From Streptomyces davaonensis JCM 4913 (GTDB taxonomy: Bacteria > Actinomycetota > Actinomycetes > Streptomycetales > Streptomycetaceae), in contig NC_020504.1 in assembly GCF_000349325.1 (NCBI RefSeq), positions 3,630,053-3,694,052 of the forward strand: 64,000 bases of DNA. The letters are read 5' to 3'. Made by a program: the position numbers and the translations under genes. This document shows positions 8,249-17,507 of the stretch, piece by piece; positions within the stretch are counted from its first letter, which is position 1, and the number at the start of each line of letters is the position of its first letter. Under the pieces are notes generated by a model, which was given only the letters and a program-made list of their open reading frames with translations, was not told the origin of the DNA and made no database searches.

Positions 8249-10978
8249 ATGAAGCAGCAGGGTGTGCACCCCGAGGATGCGGAGAGCACCTCTGAGGCTT
8301 CGTCGCGCCCGGACGCCGCCGACGACAGGAAGGGCGCGGCCACGAACGACGCCGACAAGCCCGCGGAGTACGACGAGCCGCACACCGACGAGGTGGAGGG
8401 CGACGAACCGCTGCTCCCCGCGCGCGTGCACCGTCCCTCCGACCTCATGCGGTTCCTGGTGGGCGTCCTGGCAGTGGCCGTATTGATCGCCATCGCCGCG
8501 TTCGCGCACGGCACCACCTCGGGTCTCGAACAGGACATCAACAAGGGCACCGGACAGGCCCCCGACCTGCTCATCAAGATCGCGGGACTGGCCTCCAGCA
8601 TCGCGATCCTGCTGGTTCCGGTCGCGTTCGCGATCGAGCGGCTGATCAAGCGGGACGGGCTGCGCATCGCCGACGGCGTGCTCGCCGCCGTCCTGGCGCA
8701 CGGTGTGACACTCGCCACCGACCTCTGGGTCGCCAAGGCCGCCCCCGACTCGATCCAGGAGGCGCTCACCCAGCCCTCCCCCGGCGACATCAACGCCCTG
8801 ACCGACCCGGTGCACGGCTATCTGGCCCCGGTCATCGCGTACATGACGGCGGTCGGCATGTCCCGTCGGCCGCGCTGGCGCGCGGTGCTGTGGATCGTGC
8901 TGATGCTCGACGCCTTCTCGATGCTCGTCACCGGGTACACCACACCGTTCTCGATCATCCTCACGGTGCTGATCGGCTGGTCCGTGGCCTACGGCACGCT
9001 GTACGCGGTCGGCTCCCCCAACGTCCGCCCCACCGGCCGGACCCTGATGGCGGGCCTGCGGACCGTCGGCTTCCGGCCGGTGAGCGCGGCCCGCGACGAG
9101 ACCCCGGAGCACGGCGACAGCGGAGACCGCGGCCGGCGCTACTTCGTCACCCTGGAGGACGGCCCACCGCTGGACGTCACCGTGGTCGACCGGGAGCAGC
9201 AGGCGCAGGGCTTCTTCTACCGCGTCTGGCGCAATCTGACGCTGCGCGGCATCGCCACGCGCCGCAGCCTCCAGTCGCTGCGCCAGGCCCTGGAGCAGGA
9301 GGCGCTGCTCGCCTACGCGGCCATCGCGGCCGGCGCCAACGCCCCCAAGCTGATCGCGACCTCCGAGCTCGGCCCCGACGCGGTGATGCTGGTCTACGAG
9401 CACAGCGGCGGACGCACACTGGATTCGCTCGCGGATGAGGAGATCACCGACGAGCTGCTGCGCAACTCCTGGCATCAGGTACGGGCCTTGCAGTCCCGCC
9501 GTATCGCGCACCGCAGGCTCGCGGGTGACGCGATTCTGGTGGATCGTTCCGGCACGGTGATCCTCACCGATCTGCGGGGCGGTGAGATCGCGGCCGGTGA
9601 ACTCCTGCTGCGCATGGACATCGCCCAGCTCGTGACGACGCTCGGGCTGCGGGTGGGCGCCGAACGCGCCGTCGCCTCGGCGGTCGGCGTGCTCGGCCCC
9701 GACGCCGTGGCGGACTGTCTGCCGATGCTCCAGCCCATCGCGCTGACGCGCTCCACGCGCGCGACGCTGCGCCGGCTGGCCCGGGAGCGGGCGGAACGCG
9801 AGCGCGAGGCGGTCCTGGAGGCCTCCCGGCTGGCCAAGCAGGCGCGCGTGGAGGCCGCCGCCGAAGAGCCGACCGTGCCCGTCCTGGAGAAGGCCGACAA
9901 GAAAACCGTACGGGCGCAGGCGCGGGCCGAGAAGCGGGCCATCGACGAGGCCATCGACGAAGCGCGCGAGGATGATCTGCTCACCCAGATCCGGCACCAG
10001 GTGCTGCTGATCAGGCCGCAGGCTCCGGTCGAACCGGCCCGCCTGGAGCGGGTCCGGCCGCGCACGCTGATCAGCTTCATCGCCGGCGCCATCGGCGCGT
10101 ACTTCCTGCTGACGCAGCTCACCCACATCGAGTTCGGCCCGCTGGTCGCCAACGCCGAATGGGGCTGGGTGGCCGCGGCCGTGCTGTTCTCGGCGGCCAG
10201 TTACTTCGCGGCGGCGATGGCGCTGCTCGGCTTCGTGCCGGAGCGGGTGCCGTTCATGCGGACCGTGGGGGCACAGGTCGCCGGGTCCTTCGTGAAGATC
10301 GTCGCGCCGGCCGCGGTCGGCGGTGTGGCCCTCAACACGCGCTTCCTGCAACGCGCGGGCGTGCGTCCAGGGCTCGCGGTGGCGAGTGTGGGCGCGTCGC
10401 AGTTGTTCGGCCTCGGCTGCCACATCCTGATGCTGCTGTCCTTCGGTTATCTGACCGGTACCGAGAAGACCCCGTCCCTGTCGCCGTCCCGGACGGTCAT
10501 CGCGGGTCTGCTGACGGTCGCGGTGCTCGTGCTCGTGGTGACCTCGGTGCCGTTCCTGCGCAAGTTCGTCGTCACGCGCGTGCGGTCGCTTTTCGCGGGC
10601 GTGGTGCCGCGCATGCTCGATGTGCTCCAGCGGCCCCAGAAGCTGATCACCGGCATCGGCGGCATGCTGCTGCTGACGGCGTGCTTCGTGATGTGCCTGG
10701 ACGCCTCCATCCGCGCGTTCGGCGACGAGCAGACCTCGATCAGCATCGCCAGCGTCGCCGTCGTCTTCCTCGCGGGCAACGCGCTCGGCTCCGCCGCCCC
10801 GACCCCGGGCGGTGTGGGCGCGGTGGAGGCGACCCTGACGGTCGGTCTGATCGCGGTGGGCCTGCCCAGCGAGGTCGCCGCTCCCTCGGTCCTGCTGTTC
10901 CGGCTGCTGACCCTGTGGCTGCCGGTCCTGCCGGGCTGGCTGGCGTTCAACCACCTCACACGCAAGGGCGCGCTCTAG
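8249..10978 (+). CDS. Large membrane protein: kinase-like middle domain plus lysylphosphatidylglycerol-synthase-type membrane domain
   Basis: 909 residues. An acidic disordered N-terminus (about 60 aa) is followed by a group of N-terminal membrane helices (such as LMRFLVGVLAVAVLIAI). Next is a kinase-like segment with an HRRLAGDAILVD loop and DLRGG where kinases have HRD...N and DFG, so it may be a degenerate or lipid-sensing kinase fold. A charged coiled-coil stretch rich in Arg/Glu/Ala leads to a C-terminal multi-helix domain of the UPF0104/LPG-synthase membrane type (PTPGGVGAVEATLT motif). A role in lipid translocation or cell-envelope biology is likely but unproven. The start is ATG 8249 with AAGAAGAG upstream; a TTG at 8225 is the alternative. 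Confidence 0.8.
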   Translation: MKQQGVHPEDAESTSEASSRPDAADDRKGAATNDADKPAEYDEPHTDEVEGDEPLLPARVHRPSDLMRFLVGVLAVAVLIAIAAFAHGTTSGLEQDINKGTGQAPDLLIKIAGLASSIAILLVPVAFAIERLIKRDGLRIADGVLAAVLAHGVTLATDLWVAKAAPDSIQEALTQPSPGDINALTDPVHGYLAPVIAYMTAVGMSRRPRWRAVLWIVLMLDAFSMLVTGYTTPFSIILTVLIGWSVAYGTLYAVGSPNVRPTGRTLMAGLRTVGFRPVSAARDETPEHGDSGDRGRRYFVTLEDGPPLDVTVVDREQQAQGFFYRVWRNLTLRGIATRRSLQSLRQALEQEALLAYAAIAAGANAPKLIATSELGPDAVMLVYEHSGGRTLDSLADEEITDELLRNSWHQVRALQSRRIAHRRLAGDAILVDRSGTVILTDLRGGEIAAGELLLRMDIAQLVTTLGLRVGAERAVASAVGVLGPDAVADCLPMLQPIALTRSTRATLRRLARERAEREREAVLEASRLAKQARVEAAAEEPTVPVLEKADKKTVRAQARAEKRAIDEAIDEAREDDLLTQIRHQVLLIRPQAPVEPARLERVRPRTLISFIAGAIGAYFLLTQLTHIEFGPLVANAEWGWVAAAVLFSAASYFAAAMALLGFVPERVPFMRTVGAQVAGSFVKIVAPAAVGGVALNTRFLQRAGVRPGLAVASVGASQLFGLGCHILMLLSFGYLTGTEKTPSLSPSRTVIAGLLTVAVLVLVVTSVPFLRKFVVTRVRSLFAGVVPRMLDVLQRPQKLITGIGGMLLLTACFVMCLDASIRAFGDEQTSISIASVAVVFLAGNALGSAAPTPGGVGAVEATLTVGLIAVGLPSEVAAPSVLLFRLLTLWLPVLPGWLAFNHLTRKGAL

Positions 10979-11049
10979 GCAGGGGGTCCCCGTACCTCTT
11001 ACGGCCCGCGCCCCGAGCGTCCCGTCGTGCGCGACCGCAGGATGGGATC

Positions 11050-12591
11050 ATGCCGAACCCCTCCCGCCTGCGCGCCGCCGTCCTGACCGCCACCGTGCTG
11101 CTGTCCTCGCTGCTGACGGGGTGCGGCGACGACTCCGAGGACGAGGATCTGACGGCCCAGCAGCTGAACTGGGAGGACTGCCCGGCCCCTTCCCAGGCCG
11201 AGGGCGGCGGCGCCGCACCCTCCCCGCTGCCGAACGGCGACGAGTGGCAGTGCGCCACCATGAAGGCGCCCCTGGACTGGGCCGAGCCCAAGGGGGACAC
11301 GATCGGCCTCGCGCTGATCCGCGCGGAGGCGAGCGGCGACAACAGCGAGCGCATCGGCTCGCTCCTGTTCAACTTCGGCGGCCCCGGCGGCTCGGGCGTC
11401 ACCACTCTGCCCGCCTTCGGTGAGGACTACGCGGCCCTGCGCACCCGGTACGACCTGGTCAGCTTCGACCCGCGCGGGGTCGGCCGCAGTGCGCCGGTGA
11501 AGTGCGAGAACGACCAGCAGCTCGACGCCTTCTTCCAGCAGGACGCGACCCCGGACGACGCCGCCGAGCGCACCGAGCTGCTGGACAACACCAAGGAGTT
11601 CAACGCGGCCTGCGAGGAGAACTCCGAGAAGATGCTGCCGCAGGTGCGCACCACCGACGCGGCGCGCGACATGGACCTGATGCGCCAGGTCCTCGGCGAC
11701 GACAAGCTGCACTACTTCGGCATCTCCTACGGCACCGAACTCGGCGGTGTGTACGCGCATCTGTTCCCCGAGCGCGTCGGCCGTGCAGTCTTCGACGCGG
11801 TCGTCGACCCGACGCAGAACCCCGAACAGGGCTCGCTAGGCCAGGCGAAGGGGTTCCAGCTGGCGCTCGACAACTTCGCCGAGGACTGCACCTCGAAGAT
11901 CGAGGACTGCCCGATCGGCGACAGCGCGCAGGACGTGAAGGACCGTATCGCCGCACTGCTGGCGGAACTCGACCGCAAACCACTGCCGGGCATCTTCCCG
12001 CGCGACCTGACCCAGACCGCCGCGACCAACGGCATCGCGCAGGCGCTGTACTCGCAGGACTTCTGGGAGTACCTCACCGAGGGCCTCCAGCAGGCGTACG
12101 ACGGTGACGGCAGGATCCTGATGCTGCTCTCCGACTCGATGAACGGCCGCAGCGAGAACGGCGAGTACAGCAACATCACCGCCGCCAACATCTCCATCAA
12201 CTGCGCCGACGACAAGCCGCGCTACACCGCCGAGTTCGTGGAGTCGAGGCTGCCGGAGTTCCGCGCGGCCTCGGAGCTGTTCGGCGACTTCCTGGCCTGG
12301 GGGATGGTCAGCTGCACCGACTGGGCCGTGGACGGGGCGGCCGACCACCCGGACGTCAGCGCGCCCGGATCGGCGCCGATCCTCGTCGTGGGCAACACCG
12401 GCGACCCGGCCACGCCGTACGAGGGCGCCCGGAAGATGGTGCAGGCGCTGGGCGAGGGCGTGGGTGTCGAGCTGACGTACCGGGGTCAGGGGCACGGGGC
12501 CTACGACAGTAAGAACAGGTGTGTACAGAGCGCGGTGAACGGCTACCTGCTGGACGGGAAGGTGCCCGCGGCCGGAACCGTCTGCTCCTGA
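11050..12591 (+). CDS. Lipoprotein alpha/beta-hydrolase, tripeptidyl-aminopeptidase (Hip1/CaeA-like)
   Basis: 513-residue exported serine peptidase. The signal peptide ends in a lipobox (SSLLTGC), so the mature protein should be anchored outside the membrane. Catalytic landmarks are FNFGGPGGSG (oxyanion region), GISYGTELGG with the nucleophile serine, GNTGDPATPYEGA with the acid, and GQGHGAYDS with the histidine near the C-terminus, where the TAP-like C-terminal domain is expected. A close paralogue follows 137 bases downstream, the same tandem arrangement as the mycobacterial Rv2223c/Rv2224c pair. The start ATG at 11050 directly precedes the basic n-region of the signal peptide. Confidence 0.9.
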   Translation: MPNPSRLRAAVLTATVLLSSLLTGCGDDSEDEDLTAQQLNWEDCPAPSQAEGGGAAPSPLPNGDEWQCATMKAPLDWAEPKGDTIGLALIRAEASGDNSERIGSLLFNFGGPGGSGVTTLPAFGEDYAALRTRYDLVSFDPRGVGRSAPVKCENDQQLDAFFQQDATPDDAAERTELLDNTKEFNAACEENSEKMLPQVRTTDAARDMDLMRQVLGDDKLHYFGISYGTELGGVYAHLFPERVGRAVFDAVVDPTQNPEQGSLGQAKGFQLALDNFAEDCTSKIEDCPIGDSAQDVKDRIAALLAELDRKPLPGIFPRDLTQTAATNGIAQALYSQDFWEYLTEGLQQAYDGDGRILMLLSDSMNGRSENGEYSNITAANISINCADDKPRYTAEFVESRLPEFRAASELFGDFLAWGMVSCTDWAVDGAADHPDVSAPGSAPILVVGNTGDPATPYEGARKMVQALGEGVGVELTYRGQGHGAYDSKNRCVQSAVNGYLLDGKVPAAGTVCS

Positions 12592-12727
12592 AACCATCCA
12601 GAGCGCAGGCAAAAATCGCAGGTCAGAAGGTTATCCACAGGCCGGAGCAGGTCTCGGGGTCTATGCCTACTATGGCCTGACCGCCATCCGCTGCACGGTG
12701 CGGACGGCCTGCGAGGGGGTAGTGCAC

Positions 12728-14281
12728 ATGGCGCGTTTCGTACGGTGGGCGGCTCTGACGGCCGCCGCCGGGCTCCTGGTGACGGGGTGCAGCTCGGGGA
12801 GCGACGAGGGCAGTGACGGCACGAGCGGCAAGGAGACCGGCGGCAAGACGCCCTCGGCCTCCTCCCCCGGGACCACGGCACCGTTGCCCGCCTCCCTGAC
12901 GTCCCAGAAGCTCGATTGGGGAGAGTGCGAGGCCACCGAGGACTCCGCCGCGCCGGGCGGCGACTGGGAGTGCGCGACGCTCAAGGTGCCGCTGGACTGG
13001 GCGAAGCCGAAGAGCAGAACGATCGGGATCGCGCTGATCCGCTCCGAGGCGACCGGCGACGACCGTATCGGCTCGCTGCTGTTCAACTTCGGTGGCCCCG
13101 GCGGCTCGGGCGTCTCGATGATGCCGTACTACGCCTCCACCGCGTCCGAACTGCACGAGCGTTACGACCTGGTGAGCTTCGACCCGCGCGGAGTCGCCTC
13201 CAGCGAGGGCGTGCGCTGCCGCAGCGACCAGGAGATCCAGGCCGCCGAGGCCGTGGACGCCACGCCCGACACCCTGGCCGAGGAGACCGCGTACCTCAAC
13301 GACGCCACCGCCTTCGGCAAGGGCTGTGAGAAGTCGGCCGGGCGGCTGATGGCCCATGTGTCGACCACCGACACCGCCCGCGACATGGACCTGCTGCGCC
13401 AAGTCCTCGGCGACGACAAGATGCACTACTTCGGCATCTCCTACGGCACCGAACTGGGCGGCGTGTACGCCCACTTGTTCCCGCAGAACGTGGGGCGGCT
13501 GGTCCTCGACGCGGTGGTCGACCCGAGCGCCGACACGGTGGACCACGCCAAGAACCAGGCCAGGGGCTTCCAGCGGGCACTGAACAACTACCTGAAGTCC
13601 ACCGGGCAGGACCCGCAGGAGGGCTCACGGAAGATCGCGGACATGCTGGACCGCATCGACGCGAACCCGTTGCCGACGTCCTCCGACCGGAAGCTGACGC
13701 AGTCCCTGGCGGTCACCGGCATCGTGCTGCCGCTGTACAGCGAGTCCAGCTGGCCTACATTGACCAGCGCCCTGGAGGCGGCAGAGTCGGGGGACGGCTC
13801 GGAGCTGCTGACGCTCGCCGACGGCTACAACGAGCGTGACGCGTCGGGGAGCTACGGCACGACGACCCACTCACAGCGCGTCATATCGTGCTTGGACGCC
13901 AAGCAGCGGCCGACCGCCGAGGAGACGAAGAAGCTGCTGCCCGAGTTCGAGAAGATCTCGCCGGTGTTCGGCACGTTCCTGGGCTGGGACACGGCCGGCT
14001 GGTGCCACGACTGGCCGGTACCAGGCCAGCACGACACCCCCGAGGTGAGCGCGCCGGGCGCAGCACCGGTCCTGGTCGTGGGCAACACCGGCGACCCGGC
14101 GACGCCTTACGAGGGCGCCCGCAAGATGGCGGACGAGCTGGGCAAGGGCGTCGGTGTGGTCCTCACCTGGAAGGGCGAGGGCCACGGCGCCTACGGCAGT
14201 GGCAGCGGCTGCGTCGACTCCACGATCGACGACTACCTGCTCTCCGGCACGGTCCCGAAGGACGGCAAGGTCTGCTCCTGA
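12728..14281 (+). CDS. Lipoprotein alpha/beta-hydrolase, tripeptidyl-aminopeptidase (paralogue)
   Basis: 517 residues, clearly a tandem duplicate of the preceding gene: same lipobox (LLVTGC), same FNFGGPGGSG, GISYGTELGG, GNTGDPATPYEGA and GHGAYGS landmarks, and long stretches of matching sequence around them. The start is ATG 12728 with GAGGGGG upstream. A TACTAT hexamer about 60 bases upstream could be a -10 box, so it probably has its own promoter. It is the last chromosomal gene before the integrated element, and its terminator lies just before attL. Substrate unknown; family members remove N-terminal tripeptides or process cell-wall proteins. Confidence 0.9.
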   Translation: MARFVRWAALTAAAGLLVTGCSSGSDEGSDGTSGKETGGKTPSASSPGTTAPLPASLTSQKLDWGECEATEDSAAPGGDWECATLKVPLDWAKPKSRTIGIALIRSEATGDDRIGSLLFNFGGPGGSGVSMMPYYASTASELHERYDLVSFDPRGVASSEGVRCRSDQEIQAAEAVDATPDTLAEETAYLNDATAFGKGCEKSAGRLMAHVSTTDTARDMDLLRQVLGDDKMHYFGISYGTELGGVYAHLFPQNVGRLVLDAVVDPSADTVDHAKNQARGFQRALNNYLKSTGQDPQEGSRKIADMLDRIDANPLPTSSDRKLTQSLAVTGIVLPLYSESSWPTLTSALEAAESGDGSELLTLADGYNERDASGSYGTTTHSQRVISCLDAKQRPTAEETKKLLPEFEKISPVFGTFLGWDTAGWCHDWPVPGQHDTPEVSAPGAAPVLVVGNTGDPATPYEGARKMADELGKGVGVVLTWKGEGHGAYGSGSGCVDSTIDDYLLSGTVPKDGKVCS

Positions 14282-14287
14282 CGCGGA

Positions 14288-14324
14288 CGGGGGCCCCAGA
14301 CACCCAAGGCATCTGGAGCCCCCG
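14288..14324 (+). terminator. Hairpin terminator after the tandem peptidases
   Basis: CGGGGGCCCCAGA pairs with TCTGGAGCCCCCG across an 11-base loop with a single mismatch. It lies just after the stop of the second peptidase gene and before attL, so in the unoccupied chromosome it would separate that gene from the convergent moeZ. Confidence 0.7.
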
Positions 14325-14348
14325 CCACGTGGACCGGGAGACCGGCTC

Positions 14349-14359
14349 AGTAGACCGGC
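14349..14359. repeat. attL core (left copy of 11-bp direct repeat)
   Basis: AGTAGACCGGC, identical to 26174-26184. On its minus strand it reads GCC-GGT-CTA-CTG-A, i.e. the moeZ tail followed by TGA, so rejoining here after excision would keep moeZ full length. An inverted repeat (GTCAGG at 14362 and CCTGAC at 14378) next to it may be an integrase arm site or int terminator. Confidence 0.6.
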
Positions 14360-14402
14360 AAGTCAGGCGATCTCTAACCTGACCTGCACGTTTCCTACCT
14401 CG

Positions 14403-15638
14403 TCACTCCTCCTGGGCCGTCGTGGGGCCGTCAGCGGTGTCCGGGCCATCCGCGAAGGCTCGGTCCACCGCCTCGCGGGTGCGCTTCTCGCTGCTGGGCA
14501 TCAGGTGCGTGTACGTCCGCAGGGTGAAGCCCGGATCGTGGTGGCCCAGGTACTCGGAGAGGGCCTTGACGCTCTCGCCCGCGTCCAGGAGTACGGAGGC
14601 GTAGAAGTGCCTCAGGGCGTGCATCCCGCTTGCGCGACCGAGAGGGACGCCCGCCGAGACGAGGGCCGGGCGCCAGGCACCGCGGTTGAAGTCGTTGCGA
14701 TTGACCGGGCGGCCCTGATCCCTGTGGAAGATCAGGGATGCAGTCACGGGTGCCCCGTCGACAGCCCGCCATGGCAATGTAACGGCGGCTGGTGAGCGCT
14801 GGCTGATGTGCTCCTCGATAGACCAGGCAACGCTCTCGGGCAACGGAACCGTACGTGCCCTCGCGCCCTTGGGCGGCGCGAATACAGGCCGATTGCGGAT
14901 CAGCTTGACCTGTCGCTCAACGTGAACCACGCCCTCGATGAAGTCCACGTCTTCCGCGGCCAGGCCGAGGACCTCACCCTGCCGGAGACCACAACCGCCA
15001 GCCAGGTCCACCATGGCCCGGTACTGCTCGGGCAGTGCGCAACGGACCGCGAGTACGCGCTCACGTGGCCAGGGAACGATCCGGCGAGGGTCGAGCTTAG
15101 GCGCGCGGACGGACGACGACCTGCAAGGGTTCTCAGGGATCAAACGGTCGTCCACTGCCGCCGTCAGCATGGTGGAGAGGTTTGCGAAGATCACCCGCTG
15201 ATAGGCGGGCGCCACTCCCCCGTCTTGCAGCTTCCGCAGCCACTCGCGGATGTGCGTCGGCCGGAGGGAGCCCAGTGTGCGGCTGCCAAGGTAGGGCAGG
15301 ACGTGCAGGCGAATGCGCTGCTCAGTACCCACGTAGGTCCCAGGGTCCATGGTGAGCGACGCCAACCAACGTTCGGCATGCTGTCGCACGGTGAGTCGTC
15401 CAGCCTGCGGGTCGATGTACTGCCCGCGCGCCATGTCCGCCTCGACCTGCGCAAGCCACTGCTCAGCGAGCCGCTTCTGACGGTCGGGGAAGCTCTTGGA
15501 CTTCTCCGTGCCGTCCGGCCCGATGTAGCGGGCGCGGTAGCGCAGTCCGAGGCCGTGGCGGTCGGTCTTGACCTTGCGCGCCTTGCCGTCCGGGCTGGTC
15601 TCGACTTTGTACCAACGGTCTTGGATGTGTCCGGCCAT
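14403..15638 (-). CDS. int: Tyrosine site-specific integrase of the AICE
   Basis: 411-residue phage-type integrase. It has an N-terminal AP2-like/arm-binding part (DRWYKVETSPDGKARK, ARYIGPDGTEKSKSF), a SAM-like core-binding domain and a C-terminal catalytic domain. Catalytic landmarks are GCGLRQGEVLGL (first Arg), HALRHFYASVLL (His-x-x-Arg) and LGHHDPGFTLRTYTH with the nucleophile tyrosine near the end. The ATG at 15638 overlaps the xis stop (TGATG), so the two are translationally coupled. It should catalyse integration at, and with Xis excision from, the moeZ 3' end. The frame is open further upstream but the product conserved in the family starts here (MAGHIQDRW). Confidence 0.92.
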   Translation of the reverse strand: MAGHIQDRWYKVETSPDGKARKVKTDRHGLGLRYRARYIGPDGTEKSKSFPDRQKRLAEQWLAQVEADMARGQYIDPQAGRLTVRQHAERWLASLTMDPGTYVGTEQRIRLHVLPYLGSRTLGSLRPTHIREWLRKLQDGGVAPAYQRVIFANLSTMLTAAVDDRLIPENPCRSSSVRAPKLDPRRIVPWPRERVLAVRCALPEQYRAMVDLAGGCGLRQGEVLGLAAEDVDFIEGVVHVERQVKLIRNRPVFAPPKGARARTVPLPESVAWSIEEHISQRSPAAVTLPWRAVDGAPVTASLIFHRDQGRPVNRNDFNRGAWRPALVSAGVPLGRASGMHALRHFYASVLLDAGESVKALSEYLGHHDPGFTLRTYTHLMPSSEKRTREAVDRAFADGPDTADGPTTAQEE

Positions 15639-15838
15639 CAGGCAGCGACCCCCTTGAGTTGGGAGTCCACCCAGGCGCGTACGTCCTCCGGGTCGAAGCG
15701 GAGGTGTCGACCGACTCGGAAGCCGCGGGGACCAGTGCGCTTGCGACGCCACTGGTAGACCGTCTCGACGCTGGGCAGGTCGAACATGTCCACCAGGTCA
15801 TCCGGTGTCAGGAACCGGCTGGGGAGTTCTGACGCCAT
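15638..15838 (-). CDS. xis: Excisionase (MerR-like winged helix)
   Basis: 66-residue helix-turn-helix protein (FLTPDDLVDMFDLPSVETVYQWRRKR, then GFRVGRHLRFDPEDVRAWV split across the wing) typical of AICE excisionases that bend the att site. It sits between repSA and int, and its stop overlaps the int start. The start is taken as ATG 15838; a GTG at 15847 overlaps the repSA stop and is the alternative. Confidence 0.85.
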   Translation of the reverse strand: MASELPSRFLTPDDLVDMFDLPSVETVYQWRRKRTGPRGFRVGRHLRFDPEDVRAWVDSQLKGVAA

Positions 15839-15840
15839 GG

Positions 15841-17226
15841 TCACCACTCCCCCTCTTGAGCCAGCGTGGCGAGTGCCTCGCGGGCGGATTCGCGGTTGAG
15901 TTGGAGGTCTCGGGCGATGGTGGCGGCAAGGGCGGATTCGCCGGGGGTGTGGCCGTGTCCGGCGTACTGCCAGTCAGCGAGCACGAGGACGGTGTCCGGC
16001 TCGCGATCGTCGACACCGTGGGCGGCGTGTTCTTGAGCGGCGCGGTAGTCGGCGCGTGCCTGTCGGAGCTCCCCGAGGGTGGTGGAGTACCGGCGGGACT
16101 TGGAGCTGAAGTGGCCGCGGAAGCCGAGCATGTGGGCCCAAGCCCAGATGCGGCGGTCTGGGTAGAGCGCGTCCAGGTCGCGGCAGGCGGTGATCAGGCG
16201 GCGGGTGTGGTCGGGGACGCCGTGGCGGTCGAGTTCGGAGAGTTCGCCGATGCGGCGGTCGAGGGTGCCGGTTGTCTCGGCGGCTTTGGTGGCGTACTTG
16301 GCGACGTACGCGGCGACAGCCTGTTCGGTGAGGTCGGATCCGTCGCCGAATGCCTTCACGGGGCGGACGTCGAGCTGTCGGCCCCAGCGGAGGGCGCGGG
16401 CCGGTTGGTCGCCGGAGGCCGGGACGCTGACGGTGGCGTAGGAGTGCTTGGCGGCGGCGCGAATGGCGTCGGTGAGCAGGCCGACCGTGGCCCAGGACAG
16501 GGGCGGGGAGTCTGGGCCGTCGGGTCCGTCGAGGCGAATCACTGCGTGAAAGTGGACGGCGCCGCGCTTCTGGAACTCGGCAACCTTGCCGTAGGAGACG
16601 CGGCAGGTGTCGATGAATTCGCGCTGCGTGAGCCCGGCGCGGGCGGCGATCTCGCGACGGAGCCGGTTGGTGAATCGGTGCCACAGGTCGCCCGCGTGGT
16701 TGTTGAACAGGACGGCGCCCGCGTAGTCGTAGGTGGCCGGGTCCAGGGCCGTGCCGAGGGCAGGATCGTCCGCGCTGTGGCGGGTGCCGCAGCGGCAGGC
16801 GCCGCGGTCGGGCCGGTTGTGGACCGGGCCGAACGAGGGGGCGGTGAGGGTGGCGAAGACCCGGGGGTGGTCGCGGACCGTGGTGGGGATGTCTCGGCCG
16901 TCGTCGCCGACGAGTCCGGCGCGGATCAGGTGGTAGGTGTCTCCGGCGTACGTCCAGGCGCAGGACGGGCAGCGGGAGGCACGCCGGTTGCCGCAGGCGA
17001 TGCGGAGACGTCCACCCGGCTCGTGCTCCGTGCTGTAGTGGTGCAGGGTCTCGCCGGTGGTCTTGTCCTTGTGGAGGACCCAGCCGGTCAGGTGGATGGG
17101 GTCGGCACAGCCACCAGTGCGGCGTATCTGGTCTTGCCAGCGGTCGAAGCCGGGAAGCCCGGCCACCCTAAGGAGGTCCCCCAGGGTGGTCGGGTCCAGG
17201 CCCGCGAAGGTCGCGGTGTCGGTCAT
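15841..17226 (-). CDS. repSA: RepSA-type replication initiator
   Basis: 461-residue rolling-circle replication initiator of the pSAM2 RepSA family. Cysteine pairs CGNRRASRCPSC and CRCGTRH suggest zinc binding in the N-terminal third. The HUH-like core is visible as RGAVHFHAVIRLDGPDG (His-x-His) near the middle, and a YVAKYATKAAE segment carries the likely nicking tyrosine. Further C-terminal, HMLGFRGHFSSKSRRYSTT is strongly conserved in this family. Such elements replicate transiently after excision; the origin often lies in or near the rep gene. It overlaps the upstream zinc-ribbon gene by four bases (ATGA). Confidence 0.92.
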   Translation of the reverse strand: MTDTATFAGLDPTTLGDLLRVAGLPGFDRWQDQIRRTGGCADPIHLTGWVLHKDKTTGETLHHYSTEHEPGGRLRIACGNRRASRCPSCAWTYAGDTYHLIRAGLVGDDGRDIPTTVRDHPRVFATLTAPSFGPVHNRPDRGACRCGTRHSADDPALGTALDPATYDYAGAVLFNNHAGDLWHRFTNRLRREIAARAGLTQREFIDTCRVSYGKVAEFQKRGAVHFHAVIRLDGPDGPDSPPLSWATVGLLTDAIRAAAKHSYATVSVPASGDQPARALRWGRQLDVRPVKAFGDGSDLTEQAVAAYVAKYATKAAETTGTLDRRIGELSELDRHGVPDHTRRLITACRDLDALYPDRRIWAWAHMLGFRGHFSSKSRRYSTTLGELRQARADYRAAQEHAAHGVDDREPDTVLVLADWQYAGHGHTPGESALAATIARDLQLNRESAREALATLAQEGEW

Positions 17227-17420
17227 GCGCGGCCCCCGGCGAGCTGGGCGGCGCGAGTGTGCCAGGTGCCGTGGCCGTGGCAGGCCGGGCAGTTCACGGT
17301 GAGCGTGCGCAGGTGTCCGCGGTGGTCACGGCCGCCGGAGGATACGGCGGCGGTGGCGAAGCCGTCGCAGTTTGGGCAGATCCGCGCGTTGGCGGTGGTG
17401 GCCGGGATCGGGCCGGTCAT
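17223..17420 (-). CDS. Small zinc-ribbon protein of the AICE
   Basis: 65 residues with two CxxC knuckles, CPNC near residue 15 and CPAC near 44, spaced as in DnaJ-type zinc ribbons (second followed by HGHGTW). Its stop overlaps the repSA ATG (ATGA), so it is translationally coupled to the initiator. Similar small proteins sit in this place in other AICEs; function unknown. Confidence 0.72.
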   Translation of the reverse strand: MTGPIPATTANARICPNCDGFATAAVSSGGRDHRGHLRTLTVNCPACHGHGTWHTRAAQLAGGRA

Positions 17421-17507
17421 GATGGAGGTTCCTTCCGGTTCTGAGGATCGGACAGGGACGGCGCCCGGGCGGCGGAGACTTGGCGGTTGAGGCCGCCCGG
17501 GGGCCGA

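Noticed and set aside
7676..10954. A continuous minus-strand frame that would fuse about 960 residues to the ATL protein.
   Set aside because: The added part is composition-driven, antisense to the kinase-like membrane protein gene, and the ATL has its own ATG.
12631..12640. TTATCCACAG, a perfect DnaA-box-like nonamer.
   Set aside because: A single isolated copy far from any origin signature; expected by chance or as part of a promoter.
14282..14402. A tRNA gene as the integration target of the AICE.
   Set aside because: No cloverleaf or tRNA 3' end is visible at either boundary; the shared core lies in moeZ instead.
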